64,000 nt of DNA from Ruminococcus flavefaciens ND2009 (GCF_000621785.1 NZ_JHXI01000015.1:1-64000); one strand, 5' to 3'; numbered from the stretch's first letter, positions 53,966-62,586 are shown. The notes: generated by a model from the letters alone, not told the origin. A program made the numbers and translations.

Positions 53966-54002
53966 CAGGGTTTGCCCTGAAATTTGGTAACAAATTGGTA
54001 AC
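53966..54002 (-). promoter_or_regulatory. control region of the first GH9 gene: TATAAT, inverted repeat and 11-bp direct repeats
   Basis: Minus-strand order: two tandem 11-mers 'gttaccaattt' and 'gttaccaaatt' (54002-53981), inverted repeat 'cagggcaaaccctg' (53979-53966), then TATAAT just below at 53965-53960. No good -35 hexamer is present; the direct repeats cover that place, as at activator-dependent promoters. Confidence 0.5.
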
Positions 54003-54124
54003 AGAGATATTACAATCTGGTAAAATTGAACAGATTATTAATATTTTCGTCATAGTGCTTAAAAAACATATCTGCACATTGTGCATAATTGCTATGGATT
54101 TTACGCAGAAAAGGTGCAAAAAAA

Positions 54125-54160
54125 CGGGCTCGTACAGAACAGAGGTTCTGCACGAGCCCG
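54125..54160 (-). terminator. terminator of the second GH9 gene
   Basis: Nine-bp outer arms 'cgggctcgt' / 'acgagcccg' plus inner 'cagaac' / 'gttctg', followed by seven Ts in the minus direction. Confidence 0.92.
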
Positions 54161-54172
54161 GGTAAAGTTTTA

Positions 54173-56728
54173 TCAAGCCTCGTTAAGTGAGGGTATGAGG
54201 TGGAGCAGGAATTTCTGGATAGAGAGGGCGTCGTCGGCGGAGAGTCCGTCGGAGTTTACGTCGCCGTTCTTTCTGCCCTGCTTTGTGAGGGGCTTTTCGG
54301 CAGTGCCGTTTTCGCCGTATTTATCGGGATTTGCCAGTGACTGCATGATGAGGATAGCGTCAGCCAGCTCAACCTTGCCGTCGCAGTTGGTGTCGCCCTT
54401 GAGACCTGCATCGTCCTTGGTCATAAGTACATCGTAATACATGGTATTGGGCTTGCCGCCGTCCCTGATGTCCTCATTGACCTCAACAAATGTATAGCCG
54501 TCAGCCTTTGCTGTGATCATATCCACATTGACTGTTTTCCTGTCCTTGAATGTATCGCAGGTGTAGGTCATGGGATTGCCGTTAGCGGCATCGAGTTTAA
54601 CATAGACATGATCGTAAGGATCGGCTATATGGAGTCCCGAATCCTCGGGGAGAGAAATGAGACCGTTTACGCGGAATGAGAGCTCCGGGGCCTTTACGAG
54701 CTCGCCCGTGTCCTTGTCCTTTATTGCGAAAACAAAGGTATAGGGTTCGGTCTTATCTGCTTCCTTGACGGCTATATGGTGCTTGAAGTTCCCGAACTGT
54801 ATCTCACGATTCTGATCATCTGTGTATGTTTTGTCATACATTACAGTATAGCTTCCGGGAGTCAGCTCGTCAGCCATATCACCCTTCCAGATAGCGCCGT
54901 TCTCACCGCCGATAATGGCGTTAGCAGGATCAAGAGTGATATTTTCTAATACAAAAGGCTCGCCGTAGATGATACCTGCTCTGCTGCCGCCTTCAACCTC
55001 CTGCCAGTAAGTCTCGGAGCGTACCTTTACGGAAATGCCCGTAAGGTCAAGGCTCTCGCCTACGGTGTATTCGGTCTTTGCAGGGTAGGAGATGACTTCC
55101 TGGACATTGTAGTGAGTAGGCATAACAATGGTATAAATGGGCTGAGGCGATGTTGTGGTAGTAGTTGTGGTGGTCTCGGTGACAGTTGTGGTAGTGGTTG
55201 TAGTTATGGGCTCAGCGCTGCCGAACTTGAAGTCAGCGTTGATCTCGCTTGCCTGCTTAGCAAGAGCGGGCATTGAAGTTGCATCGCCGCCGTAGAGGTT
55301 TGCTACGCCTGCGCAGGCGATAGCGAAGCAGCCGTTATAGTCCAGAGCACCCTCGGTGTACTGGTATTTGTCGGTCTGATCCTGATAGCCGCTGGAGTCA
55401 TCGCCGCCTACCAGGAGACCGTAAGCTGTATACTTAGCGGAAGGATTTGAGGAAGCTCCCGAGCTGTCATTGCCGGGATTTGCTGCACGGTGGTGGATAT
55501 GTACGGGCCACTTGTCGCCGAAGCCCAGCAGGAAGCTGTAGCCAAGGTTGTTATCGCCCAGGATATGGTCCATCTGATACTTTGCAGCCTTTGCGTAATC
55601 AGCATTGGCGTCGCCGTTTGCAAGAGCGAGAGCGTCCATCTGCTTAGCGCAGTTATAGCGAGAAGCGCCCCAGCCGCCGGCGTTGTATGTGCCGACCTTC
55701 AGGTCGCCCTGGTTTTTGAGCTCGTACTGAAGCTCATCGGCGTATGCCTTATCTCCCGTAGCCTTGTACATGAGAGCGGAATAGCCCTGCCATACCTTGT
55801 CCCAGGAGTATACCCAGCCGTCATACTGGCTGTTGCCGTAGTCGCCGTTTTTGCCGACGCGTGAGGGCTTGCTGCCTGCGTCATTGACCCAGAGCCATGC
55901 CTGAGCCATAGCCTCCTCGTCCTGATACTGTGCAGCGGTGTCATAAAATCCGCCGATACCGCCCGTATTGTTTCCTACGTGCTTCTGACCGAACTCCAGG
56001 AGAGCCTTTGCATATTTCAGGCATTCAGCCGAATATGCGGGATCGGAGTCCTTGAGGACGTAGGCTGTGCCCGCCAGACCTGCCGCCATCTCGCAGCTTA
56101 CGGAGGAGTTGTTGTCGCCCTCTGTGAGCCAGTAGATGGGTCTGTCATAGGTCTGTACTTCCGGTGCGGACCATATACCGTGGTCAGTGCCGCCGTTTGC
56201 CACAACGTGAGCTACGGCAGCTACCTTGTCGGAGCTGTCCAGGAAGGTGGTCTTCATGAGGTAATCAGCGCCCCATTTCAGCTCATAGATAAGGTGGTCC
56301 TTACAGCCTGCCTTTTCGTATACTCCGGGATTGAGGTAATCCGAGAGTGCAAGGCTGCTAAGAGCAAAGCCTATGGTGAGGTTGAATTTTATATGGTCTC
56401 CTGCATCGTGGAAGCCGCCGGAAACGTCTACCTTTCCGTCACCGTCAGGGTCGACGATGGACTTTGCGGAGCCTCCGAGACTTCCCACGGGAGCCTCTCC
56501 GTCATAGGTATGGCAGTCGCCGCGCCAGGTCAGAGGGCCGTCTGTAATGCCCTTGCCGCAGGCGTTTGCGTCATACATATAAAGTGACATTGCAAGTGCT
56601 TTGTAGTAGTCGTGATCTGCTGCGCTTGCATTCATGGGAATGAATGCTGCTGCTGCCGATGTCAGTGCCATAACAGTGGAAGCGGCTGCAGCGGTGAGCT
56701 TTCTGGTAACAGTGTTTTTGAGTTTCAT
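54173..56728 (-). CDS. cellulosomal GH9 cellulase with Ig-like module and dockerin
   Basis: 851 residues from the ATG at 56728, ten bases after AGGAG; an ATG three codons earlier almost touches the RBS. Signal peptide (1-~37). GH9 barrel (~38-495) with 'VSGGFHDAGDHIKFNL', 'HIHHRAANPGN', and proton donor Glu459 in 'YTEGALDYNGCF'. Poly-Thr linker, then a Big_3/Big_4-like Ig module ('SYPAKTEYTVGESLDLTGIS', ~545-650), an unassigned domain (~655-770) and a dockerin (~778-851) with 'GDTNCDGKVELADAILIMQ' and 'NGDVNSDGLSADDALSIQ'. Unlike the first GH9, it has no paired beta-sandwich modules. Confidence 0.94.
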   Translation of the reverse strand: MKLKNTVTRKLTAAAASTVMALTSAAAAFIPMNASAADHDYYKALAMSLYMYDANACGKGITDGPLTWRGDCHTYDGEAPVGSLGGSAKSIVDPDGDGKVDVSGGFHDAGDHIKFNLTIGFALSSLALSDYLNPGVYEKAGCKDHLIYELKWGADYLMKTTFLDSSDKVAAVAHVVANGGTDHGIWSAPEVQTYDRPIYWLTEGDNNSSVSCEMAAGLAGTAYVLKDSDPAYSAECLKYAKALLEFGQKHVGNNTGGIGGFYDTAAQYQDEEAMAQAWLWVNDAGSKPSRVGKNGDYGNSQYDGWVYSWDKVWQGYSALMYKATGDKAYADELQYELKNQGDLKVGTYNAGGWGASRYNCAKQMDALALANGDANADYAKAAKYQMDHILGDNNLGYSFLLGFGDKWPVHIHHRAANPGNDSSGASSNPSAKYTAYGLLVGGDDSSGYQDQTDKYQYTEGALDYNGCFAIACAGVANLYGGDATSMPALAKQASEINADFKFGSAEPITTTTTTTVTETTTTTTTTSPQPIYTIVMPTHYNVQEVISYPAKTEYTVGESLDLTGISVKVRSETYWQEVEGGSRAGIIYGEPFVLENITLDPANAIIGGENGAIWKGDMADELTPGSYTVMYDKTYTDDQNREIQFGNFKHHIAVKEADKTEPYTFVFAIKDKDTGELVKAPELSFRVNGLISLPEDSGLHIADPYDHVYVKLDAANGNPMTYTCDTFKDRKTVNVDMITAKADGYTFVEVNEDIRDGGKPNTMYYDVLMTKDDAGLKGDTNCDGKVELADAILIMQSLANPDKYGENGTAEKPLTKQGRKNGDVNSDGLSADDALSIQKFLLHLIPSLNEA

Positions 56729-56946
56729 TTTTTCCATTCTCCTCTCATTATATAAATAGATAGGTAAGGAAAGCTGCCTGAGGTCACAGCTTCCATGTTA
56801 CTATTATAACATAATTCTTTCTGAATTTGTGAACATTATATGTAATTTGGCACAAAAAGTGATATATTTGGAGAATGTATCAAAAACGCTGCCGTCCCTT
56901 TGTTATATTTTACTATCATAAAAGCCGCATATTGCCTGCAAAAAAG

Positions 56947-57122
56947 CATAATTTAGCGCGTATGCGCTAAGTTGATAGTTGAAAGTTGAGAGTTGAGAGT
57001 TAATGTGTTCGCTTCGCTCACAATATTTAAATATTGTCGCCGCAGGCGACTCCACAACTTTCAACTCTAAACTCTCAACTCTAAACTCAAATCATAATTT
57101 AGCTCCGCTAAATTATGATTTA
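56947..57122. repeat. composite repeat R5 (176 bp), shared ends, different interior
   Basis: Begins 'cataatttagcgcgtatgcgctaa', written in two parts 'cataatttagcgc' and 'gtatgcgctaa'. Ends with the hairpin 'aatttagctccgctaaatt' flanked by 'aaatca' and 'tgattta'. The interior has arms of 'agttgagagttgagagtt' type pairing with 'aactctaaactctcaactct' (57063-57085), around hairpins 'caatatttaaatattg' and 'gtcgccgcaggcgac'. Its right end equals that of R4 except for a paired A/T swap in the stem. It fills most of the 56739-57217 gap. Confidence 0.8.
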
Positions 57123-57140
57123 TAACGCTTCTGAAATAAA

Positions 57141-57184
57141 AAGCCATAGTACTTCTGACCTTGTATCAGAAATACTATGGCTTA
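57141..57184 (-). terminator. long hairpin terminator of the LRR-dockerin gene (repeated element)
   Basis: Arms 'aagccatagtacttctga' and 'tcagaaatactatggctt', identical in both arms to the hairpin at 26760-26803; only the loop differs. Confidence 0.85.
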
Positions 57185-57217
57185 AAGCTTCTGTATCAGC
57201 GCTGCCCGTCCGGTGTA

Positions 57218-58300
57218 TTATTGTTCGATAATGAGCTTTTTAAGGGTTATCAGGTCGAATATGTCCAGAACGCCGTCATTGTTAAGGTCCGCTCCGTGAG
57301 CGCAGCCGTCGCCAGTACCCAGAATGAAGTTCTGGAGAGTAACTGCGTCCGCGATATTTATCTCGTTATCGCAGTTTATATCGCCGTACTTCTGGTCGGG
57401 CAGGAGCTTGAGCTCCAGAGGGATACATACGGCATAGTAGTTCTTGTCCTCCACAAGCTTTCTGTATATGTCTATGACAGAGGCAGGAACGTAGAGCCTG
57501 GTGGGGGCGTTATCCATAATAAGCGGCGGTGTCCAGGGGACAGGAGCGCCGAGAACGTTGTACAGTCCGTCATACTCAAAGGGCTGATCCGTGTCTGAAT
57601 AGGGATCGGTTATATCCTCACGGAGCAGGGTAATGCTGTCCAGATGGCGGTCATATATTACAGGATCATGTATCACTGCCGATGCAGGAATGGTCAGGTT
57701 TTTCAGATTTTTGGTGTACAGCGCATATTTATCGATGGTCCTTAGAGAGTCGGGGAAAACTATCTCCTCAAGGCTCGGCGAGATTGCAAATGCTCTTTCA
57801 CCTATCTCCTCAACTCCGTCGGGAACGGTGAAGGAAGTGTCATCCCTTCCCGCGGGATAAGCCACCAGCTTCTTCATGTCCTTGGTGTAGAGCACGCCGT
57901 CAACGGAGCAGAAGCAGGGGTTGTTTTCGTCCACGTCTATTTCCAGCAGCTTTTCTCCCGTACCCTCTACAATTATGTTTTCAACGGTGGAGGGCAGTGT
58001 GATATGCCTGATGTTGTACATATCATGGTCGTAAAGGCAGACTGTCCTTACCTTAAATCCCTCTATTTCTCCGGGAATGACCAGTTCTTCTACAGTATCG
58101 CTGTATTCGTTGACCTTGACCTCGGGCACGTCCATCAGTACCGCGGAGTATTTTGTATTATCGTATTCCACAACGGTATAGCCGAAGCCTGTTTCCTCGA
58201 TGTCGTCGTAATTCCACCAGTCCGCCGAGCTGACCGTGGGGACGGTGCAGGAAAAGGCAAGAACTGCCGAGGTGACAAGGGATGCGAGTTTTGCTTTCAT
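57218..58300 (-). CDS. secreted LRR protein with a C-terminal dockerin of a different class
   Basis: 360 residues. Signal peptide (1-~26). A short BspA-type LRR region (~65-225, with 'SVDGVLYTKDMKKLVAYPAG' and 'DGVEEIGERAFAISPSLEEI') shares inserts with the membrane LRR protein at 28352. A spacer follows (~225-298), then a dockerin (~302-360) with loops 'GDINCDNEINIADAVTLQNF' and 'ADLNNDGVLDIFDLITLKKL'. This is shorter than the enzyme dockerins here and has different recognition-helix residues, so it probably binds another cohesin. No catalytic domain. RBS AAGGAGG. Confidence 0.9.
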   Translation of the reverse strand: MKAKLASLVTSAVLAFSCTVPTVSSADWWNYDDIEETGFGYTVVEYDNTKYSAVLMDVPEVKVNEYSDTVEELVIPGEIEGFKVRTVCLYDHDMYNIRHITLPSTVENIIVEGTGEKLLEIDVDENNPCFCSVDGVLYTKDMKKLVAYPAGRDDTSFTVPDGVEEIGERAFAISPSLEEIVFPDSLRTIDKYALYTKNLKNLTIPASAVIHDPVIYDRHLDSITLLREDITDPYSDTDQPFEYDGLYNVLGAPVPWTPPLIMDNAPTRLYVPASVIDIYRKLVEDKNYYAVCIPLELKLLPDQKYGDINCDNEINIADAVTLQNFILGTGDGCAHGADLNNDGVLDIFDLITLKKLIIEQ

Positions 58301-58450
58301 AGTAGTACCTCCTTCTGCGTCATCAGCCTGTGTTTACTCAAGTATAACACATTCTGCGAAAAACAGGGAGTTTTCTGCCGCAAAAACGTGATTATAGCCA
58401 AATGTGACAGCCTGGAATTGTGAATACTTACAAATAAACAGATGCAAAAA

Positions 58451-58483
58451 GCCCCTGAGCGCTCTTGTAGAACACTCAGGGGA
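58451..58483 (-). terminator. terminator of the solute-binding protein gene
   Basis: Arms 'gcccctgag' / 'ctcagggg' with a T-run in the minus direction. Confidence 0.88.
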
Positions 58484-58494
58484 GGATCTTACAC

Positions 58495-59883
58495 TTATCC
58501 GTTATACTTTGCTATCTCCTCGTCGATAACGTGAGAAAATTCGTCGCGGAGCTGCTCATAGGACTTGCCTGCTTCAGCCATTCGCTGCATCACGCCGCGG
58601 CTGTCAGCGGTATAGTTGCCGTTGCCGCTCATTCTTTCGCCCATGCCCCAGCCGCAGTCGAATACGGGAGTGACTTTTGAAAGATCAAGATATTCCTGCA
58701 ATGCGTTGTACTGCTCCTCGGTGATGAAGCTCCTGAATGAGCCCGAGGCGTTCTTCTGCTGTACAAGAGCCTGTTCCTTTGCGGCAGCCTTCATTGTCTC
58801 GTCAGACGCCGCCAGACGCTCGCACTTGAGGTAAGTGGCTACAGCCTTGCCCTTCTGGGAGTTCTTCACCAGCATACGTGAGTTGAAATTGCAGGAGATG
58901 TAGTTCTTGTCCGCGTCGGGAGACTTGGGGAAGGGAACTATCATCAGGTCTGCCTCGGGGTTAGCAGCGTTAGAAATGCCCAGAGACCAGCTTCCCGAAG
59001 CGAAGAACAGAGTGTTCAGATCTGAGGGGAAGGTGTCGCGGAGAGTGCTGCTGTACCAGCCGTTGTTCCTTATCTCGCCAATAAGTCCCACAGCCTTGCC
59101 TATCTCGGCGTCGGCTATATTGTTCTTCAGACTGCTTCCGTCGAAGCTGACAACTGTATGTCCCGTTGAAGCAAGGGCAGCCTGTCCGTACCAGCCGTTT
59201 ATGCCGTATCTCGGGGCGTCGGGCTGGTTCTTTCTGAATTTGTCTATCATGTCCTTCATGGCGTTCCAGTCCCATTTGCCCTCCTGCCAGAGCTTTCTCG
59301 GGTCGCCTATGCCCTCGGCGTCGGTGAGCTTTCTGCTGTAGGTGAGCAGCAGGGGCTCGGATACGGAATAGGGCACCACATAGTGCTGACCGTTGTATGC
59401 GAACATATCCATAACATCGGACATATCCGACCACAGTCCCTCGTCAACGCCCATATCGGCGAAATAGGGGTCAAGGGGATCGAAAAGTCCCGTCATGGTG
59501 CCATTGGGGAAGGCTGCCGGCTCGCAGGGGAACATATCCACGGTCTCGCCGGAATTTATCATTGATGACAGGGTGTTGTACTTGTCGTTGGGAGCGGTGC
59601 GGACGCAGTTTATCCTGCCGCCGTAAATATCCTCAAAAACAGCCAGAGCGGCAGAGCGCTGAACGCCCTGCTGAGGGTTCAGGTCGTAGTCCGCCAGCCA
59701 GGTGATCTCCATTTCGGGATCAGCCTCTGCGGGAGTGCCGTCATATTCGGACGCCGCAGCGGTGGTCTGGGGGACGGTGGTCTGTATATTACTGCTGCTG
59801 CTCTTCTTGCTGCTGCAGGCAGCCGCAGCTGTAAGGACTGACGCTGCACAGAGAAGTGCGGACAGTCTCTTTGTGTAAGACAT
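58495..59883 (-). CDS. extracellular solute-binding lipoprotein (ABC sugar-uptake type)
   Basis: 462 residues from the ATG at 59883 (AAGGAG upstream); the longer frame above it is the promoter region. Lipobox 'LTAAAACSS' gives the lipidated Cys. The mature part follows the family 1 solute-binding plan ('ITWLADYDLNPQQGVQRSAA', 'VDMFPCEPAAFPNGTMTGLF', 'FFASGSWSLGISNAANPEAD'). Binds a substrate, most likely an oligosaccharide, for an ABC importer. No permease or ATPase gene is next to it, so it works with a remote or shared transporter. Confidence 0.87.
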   Translation of the reverse strand: MSYTKRLSALLCAASVLTAAAACSSKKSSSSNIQTTVPQTTAAASEYDGTPAEADPEMEITWLADYDLNPQQGVQRSAALAVFEDIYGGRINCVRTAPNDKYNTLSSMINSGETVDMFPCEPAAFPNGTMTGLFDPLDPYFADMGVDEGLWSDMSDVMDMFAYNGQHYVVPYSVSEPLLLTYSRKLTDAEGIGDPRKLWQEGKWDWNAMKDMIDKFRKNQPDAPRYGINGWYGQAALASTGHTVVSFDGSSLKNNIADAEIGKAVGLIGEIRNNGWYSSTLRDTFPSDLNTLFFASGSWSLGISNAANPEADLMIVPFPKSPDADKNYISCNFNSRMLVKNSQKGKAVATYLKCERLAASDETMKAAAKEQALVQQKNASGSFRSFITEEQYNALQEYLDLSKVTPVFDCGWGMGERMSGNGNYTADSRGVMQRMAEAGKSYEQLRDEFSHVIDEEIAKYNG

Positions 59884-59941
59884 AGATAATAACTCCTTTC
59901 GGGAACGGTGCATAGTGAGCGATCTGTCGTCACCGAATATA

Positions 59942-59970
59942 ATTATACTCGTTCTGCGGAGATGTGTCAA
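59942..59970 (-). promoter_or_regulatory. promoter of the solute-binding protein gene
   Basis: Minus-strand TTGACA (59970-59965), 17-nt spacer, TATAAT (59947-59942). Confidence 0.85.
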
Positions 59971-60130
59971 GGAATATAATGTTAACAAGGGGGAAGAAGA
60001 AAGGCGAAAAATACGTTGCTTTTTTCTATGGTAATGATACGGCGGCGGAGACTCTTTGTTAAAAAGCTCCAAAAATACTGCCTGTTATATGTCAAGTTGT
60101 TAAAAAAATGCGGAATTGAAATAATTTTGC

Positions 60131-60159
60131 GTGACATTTTATTTAACCTGTGATATAAT
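60131..60159 (+). promoter_or_regulatory. promoter of the VanY-type peptidase gene
   Basis: GTGACA (60131-60136), 17-nt spacer, TATAAT (60154-60159). Apart from the two divergent promoters, 59884-60234 shows no further feature. Confidence 0.75.
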
Positions 60160-60234
60160 GATAGTAAGGTTTTTATATGGGCAGCAGTATCCTGCCTGTA
60201 CTATAATAATATATGCAGTGAAAGGGATTTTTAT

Positions 60235-61347
60235 ATGGACAATAACAGATATGATTCACATCGTCCCCGCAAAAGAGTATCCCGTCAGACGCTGAGAAGA
60301 CGACAGCTGACAGCTCTCGCCGTTATAGCGCTTCTGGTGCTCCTCTTCGTGCTGCTGGTCGCTCATGCCTGCTCTGACAATGGCAAGAAAGACAGCAAAA
60401 ACAAGGGCAAGACAGCTGTAACGACAATAACAACTACGGCAACTTCCACAGATCCCGCTATAACCACAACAGCCGTTACTACTACGGCAGCTATGACGGA
60501 ACCTGTGAACAAGAGCGATTTCAAGCTCGATAAATACTCGGTATTCCTTGAGGTAGGCGAGACTGATATGCCCAGAGTACAGGGTTATCCCGACGGTATG
60601 GGCGAAGCGGACGAGCGCTGGTCCTCAGGAGACTCCTCTATTGCCACAGTCGATAATATAGGCAATATCACAGGCGTTAAGCCCGGTACCTGCTACGTTA
60701 CCCTCAGGTCTGCGACAGACTCCTCACAGGAGGTAATGATCAAGGTCACGGTACGCGGCGAATCAACAGATGATACAGCATCGCCTCAGTCGAATACGGC
60801 TGAGGCGCCCGAGCCCCCTGTTTATGATACAGAGGGGCTTACTTATATAGACGGGGTGCTCATAGTCAACAAGTCCTACGGACTCCCCGCCACCTTTGAG
60901 CCGGGACTTGAGCCAATCTGCTATCAGCAGTTCCAGGCAATGTCCAGCGCGGCTGCAAAGGAGGATCTGAGCATCTACATCGGCTCGGGCTACCGCTCAT
61001 ACCACGATCAGGAGATCATATATGACAACTACGTCAAGAGCGACGGAGCAGATATGGCGGACACCTATTCCGCACGCCCCGGTTATTCCGAGCATCAGAC
61101 GGGACTGGTCATCGACTGCAATACCATCGACGACGCCTTCGGAGCAACTCCCGAAGCGGCATGGCTGGCAGAACACGCCCATGAGTACGGCTTCATAATC
61201 CGCTACCCTCAGGGCAAGGAGGACATCACAGGCTATCAGTACGAGCCCTGGCACATCAGATACGTGGGTTCAAAGATCGCCACAGAGCTCTACAAGAGCG
61301 GACAGTGCCTTGAGGAGTACCTCAAAGTTGATTCAAAATATGAGTGA
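60235..61347 (+). CDS. D-Ala-D-Ala carboxypeptidase, VanY family, with BIG2 domain
   Basis: 370 residues. Cytoplasmic basic start, one membrane anchor (~27-47, 'LTALAVIALLVLLFVLLVAH'), Thr-rich linker (~60-95), BIG2 Ig-like domain (~98-180, 'WSSGDSSIATVDNIGNITGV'), then the peptidase (~200-360). Zinc ligands His287 and Asp294 in 'SEHQTGLVIDCN' and His340 in 'EPWHIRYVG'; substrate-binding 'IGSGYRSYHDQEIIYDNYV'. Trims the terminal D-Ala from peptidoglycan stem peptides outside the membrane. No vanR/S/H/A genes nearby, so a cell-wall housekeeping role is more likely than glycopeptide resistance. Confidence 0.92.
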   Translation: MDNNRYDSHRPRKRVSRQTLRRRQLTALAVIALLVLLFVLLVAHACSDNGKKDSKNKGKTAVTTITTTATSTDPAITTTAVTTTAAMTEPVNKSDFKLDKYSVFLEVGETDMPRVQGYPDGMGEADERWSSGDSSIATVDNIGNITGVKPGTCYVTLRSATDSSQEVMIKVTVRGESTDDTASPQSNTAEAPEPPVYDTEGLTYIDGVLIVNKSYGLPATFEPGLEPICYQQFQAMSSAAAKEDLSIYIGSGYRSYHDQEIIYDNYVKSDGADMADTYSARPGYSEHQTGLVIDCNTIDDAFGATPEAAWLAEHAHEYGFIIRYPQGKEDITGYQYEPWHIRYVGSKIATELYKSGQCLEEYLKVDSKYE

Positions 61348-61354
61348 CAAAAGT

Positions 61355-61378
61355 CCCTGTCGTCAGACAGGGTTTTTT
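61355..61378 (+). terminator. terminator of the VanY-type gene
   Basis: Stem 'ccctgtc' / 'gacaggg', 4-nt loop, then six Ts. Confidence 0.9.
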
Positions 61379-61387
61379 ATTGCCTCC

Positions 61388-61416
61388 TTGACAGGGAGCG
61401 GGGTATGTGATAAGAT
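61388..61416 (+). promoter_or_regulatory. promoter of rsmE
   Basis: TTGACA (61388-61393), 17-nt spacer, TAAGAT (61411-61416). Confidence 0.65.
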
Positions 61417-61449
61417 TGTTTTAACACTAAATGTAATGAGGTGCTTGCT

Positions 61450-62175
61450 ATGCCGAGATTTTTCAGGAATGAGATAGATGAGGATAATATCGTGCTCACA
61501 GGTGACGATGCCAACCACATTGGCAGGTCACTGAGAATGAGAGTGGGCGAGGAGATAACGGTGTGCTGCAACGGTACGGACTACCGCTGCAATATCGGCA
61601 GTATCACCGCCGACGCCGTGTATCTTGACCTTGTCGAGAAGCACAGATGTGCCGCAGAGCCCGATATATCGGTGACTCTCTTTCAGGCTGTCCCGAAGCT
61701 GGACAAGCTTGAATACATCATACAGAAAAGCGTGGAGCTGGGAGCGGCAAGGATAGTCCCCGTGCTGACAAGACGCTGCGTATCACGTCCCGATGAGAAG
61801 GACTTTGCGAGGAAAAAGCTGCCGAGACTGTGCAGGATAGCCGAGGAGGCTGCAAAGCAGTCGGGCAGGGGCATTATCCCCGAGGTCACTCCTCTGGTAA
61901 GCTTCAGGGAGAGCGTGGATATGACAAGGTCTCTTGACCGTACGATACTGCTGTATGAGGAGAAGGGCGGACGCTCCTTCGGCGAGGTGGACTTTGACGG
62001 CATAAAGACCGCAGGATTGTTCATCGGCAGCGAGGGCGGCTTCGACAAAGAGGAGGCTGATGCACTGGTGGAAGCAGGCGCAGAAAGAGTCTGGCTGGGA
62101 CAGAGAATACTGCGTTGTGAAACTGCACCAATAACTGCCCTTTCAATTTTGATGTTTTTAACAAATAATATGTAA
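61450..62175 (+). CDS. rsmE: 16S rRNA (uracil-1498-N3)-methyltransferase
   Basis: 241 residues from the ATG at 61450 (GAGGTG six bases upstream). 'MPRFFRNEI' start with 'GDDANHIGRSLRMRVGEEI' (PUA-like N-terminal domain), then the SPOUT knot: 'QAVPKLDKLEYIIQKSVELG', 'EEAAKQSGRGIIPEV', 'LFIGSEGGFDKEEADAL' and 'VWLGQRILRCETAPITALSI'. Methylates U1498 in the decoding centre. The usual neighbours (dnaJ, prmA) are absent. Confidence 0.96.
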   Translation: MPRFFRNEIDEDNIVLTGDDANHIGRSLRMRVGEEITVCCNGTDYRCNIGSITADAVYLDLVEKHRCAAEPDISVTLFQAVPKLDKLEYIIQKSVELGAARIVPVLTRRCVSRPDEKDFARKKLPRLCRIAEEAAKQSGRGIIPEVTPLVSFRESVDMTRSLDRTILLYEEKGGRSFGEVDFDGIKTAGLFIGSEGGFDKEEADALVEAGAERVWLGQRILRCETAPITALSILMFLTNNM

Positions 62176-62179
62176 AGAG

Positions 62180-62208
62180 TTGAAATTATAAAAAAAGTAT
62201 GGTATAAT
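62180..62208 (+). promoter_or_regulatory. promoter of the small acidic membrane protein gene
   Basis: TTGAAA (62180-62185), 17-nt spacer, TATAAT (62203-62208). Confidence 0.75.
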
Positions 62209-62283
62209 AAATTCAGATTATCGTAATCCGATCGCAAGCGGTTCGGTAAGTACTAATTCTTGCGGAGAAAAGAGGAAATTAAA

Positions 62284-62571
62284 ATGAATAAGTTTTTAGT
62301 CGCTATTTTAGCAGCCGGCGCAGCAGCAGCTGTGGGATATGTTGCAGCACAGGCACTCAAGGATAAGAGCTCCGGTTCAGATTATGATGATGACGATTAC
62401 GATGATTTCGATAACTTCGACACAGATGAGAGTATCGACTTCGAGATCAATGATAATTCCGTAAAGGAAGCAGCTGAGGACGCTGTTGAGGATATCAAGG
62501 ACAAGGCTGAGGACGTTGCAGAGGATATAAAGGACGCAGCTGAGGATATCGTCGACGACATCAAGGACTGA
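62284..62571 (+). CDS. small membrane-anchored acidic helical protein
   Basis: 95 residues from the ATG at 62284 (GAGG upstream). One hydrophobic helix (~3-24, 'FLVAILAAGAAAAVGYVAAQ'), an acidic stretch ('DYDDDDYDDFDNFDTDESID'), then an amphipathic helix built of near-repeats 'AEDAVEDIKDKAEDVAEDIK' and 'DAAEDIVDDIKD' on an 11-residue-like period. It recalls YtxH/apolipoprotein-like stress proteins. Similar helices end the YfhO-like and Wzz-like proteins here. Role unknown. Confidence 0.75.
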   Translation: MNKFLVAILAAGAAAAVGYVAAQALKDKSSGSDYDDDDYDDFDNFDTDESIDFEINDNSVKEAAEDAVEDIKDKAEDVAEDIKDAAEDIVDDIKD

Positions 62572-62586
62572 TTAATGATCTGATAA

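Noticed and set aside
60235..61347. Vancomycin-resistance locus
   Set aside because: Only a VanY-type carboxypeptidase is present; no vanH, vanA/B, vanX or vanRS-like genes are next to it.
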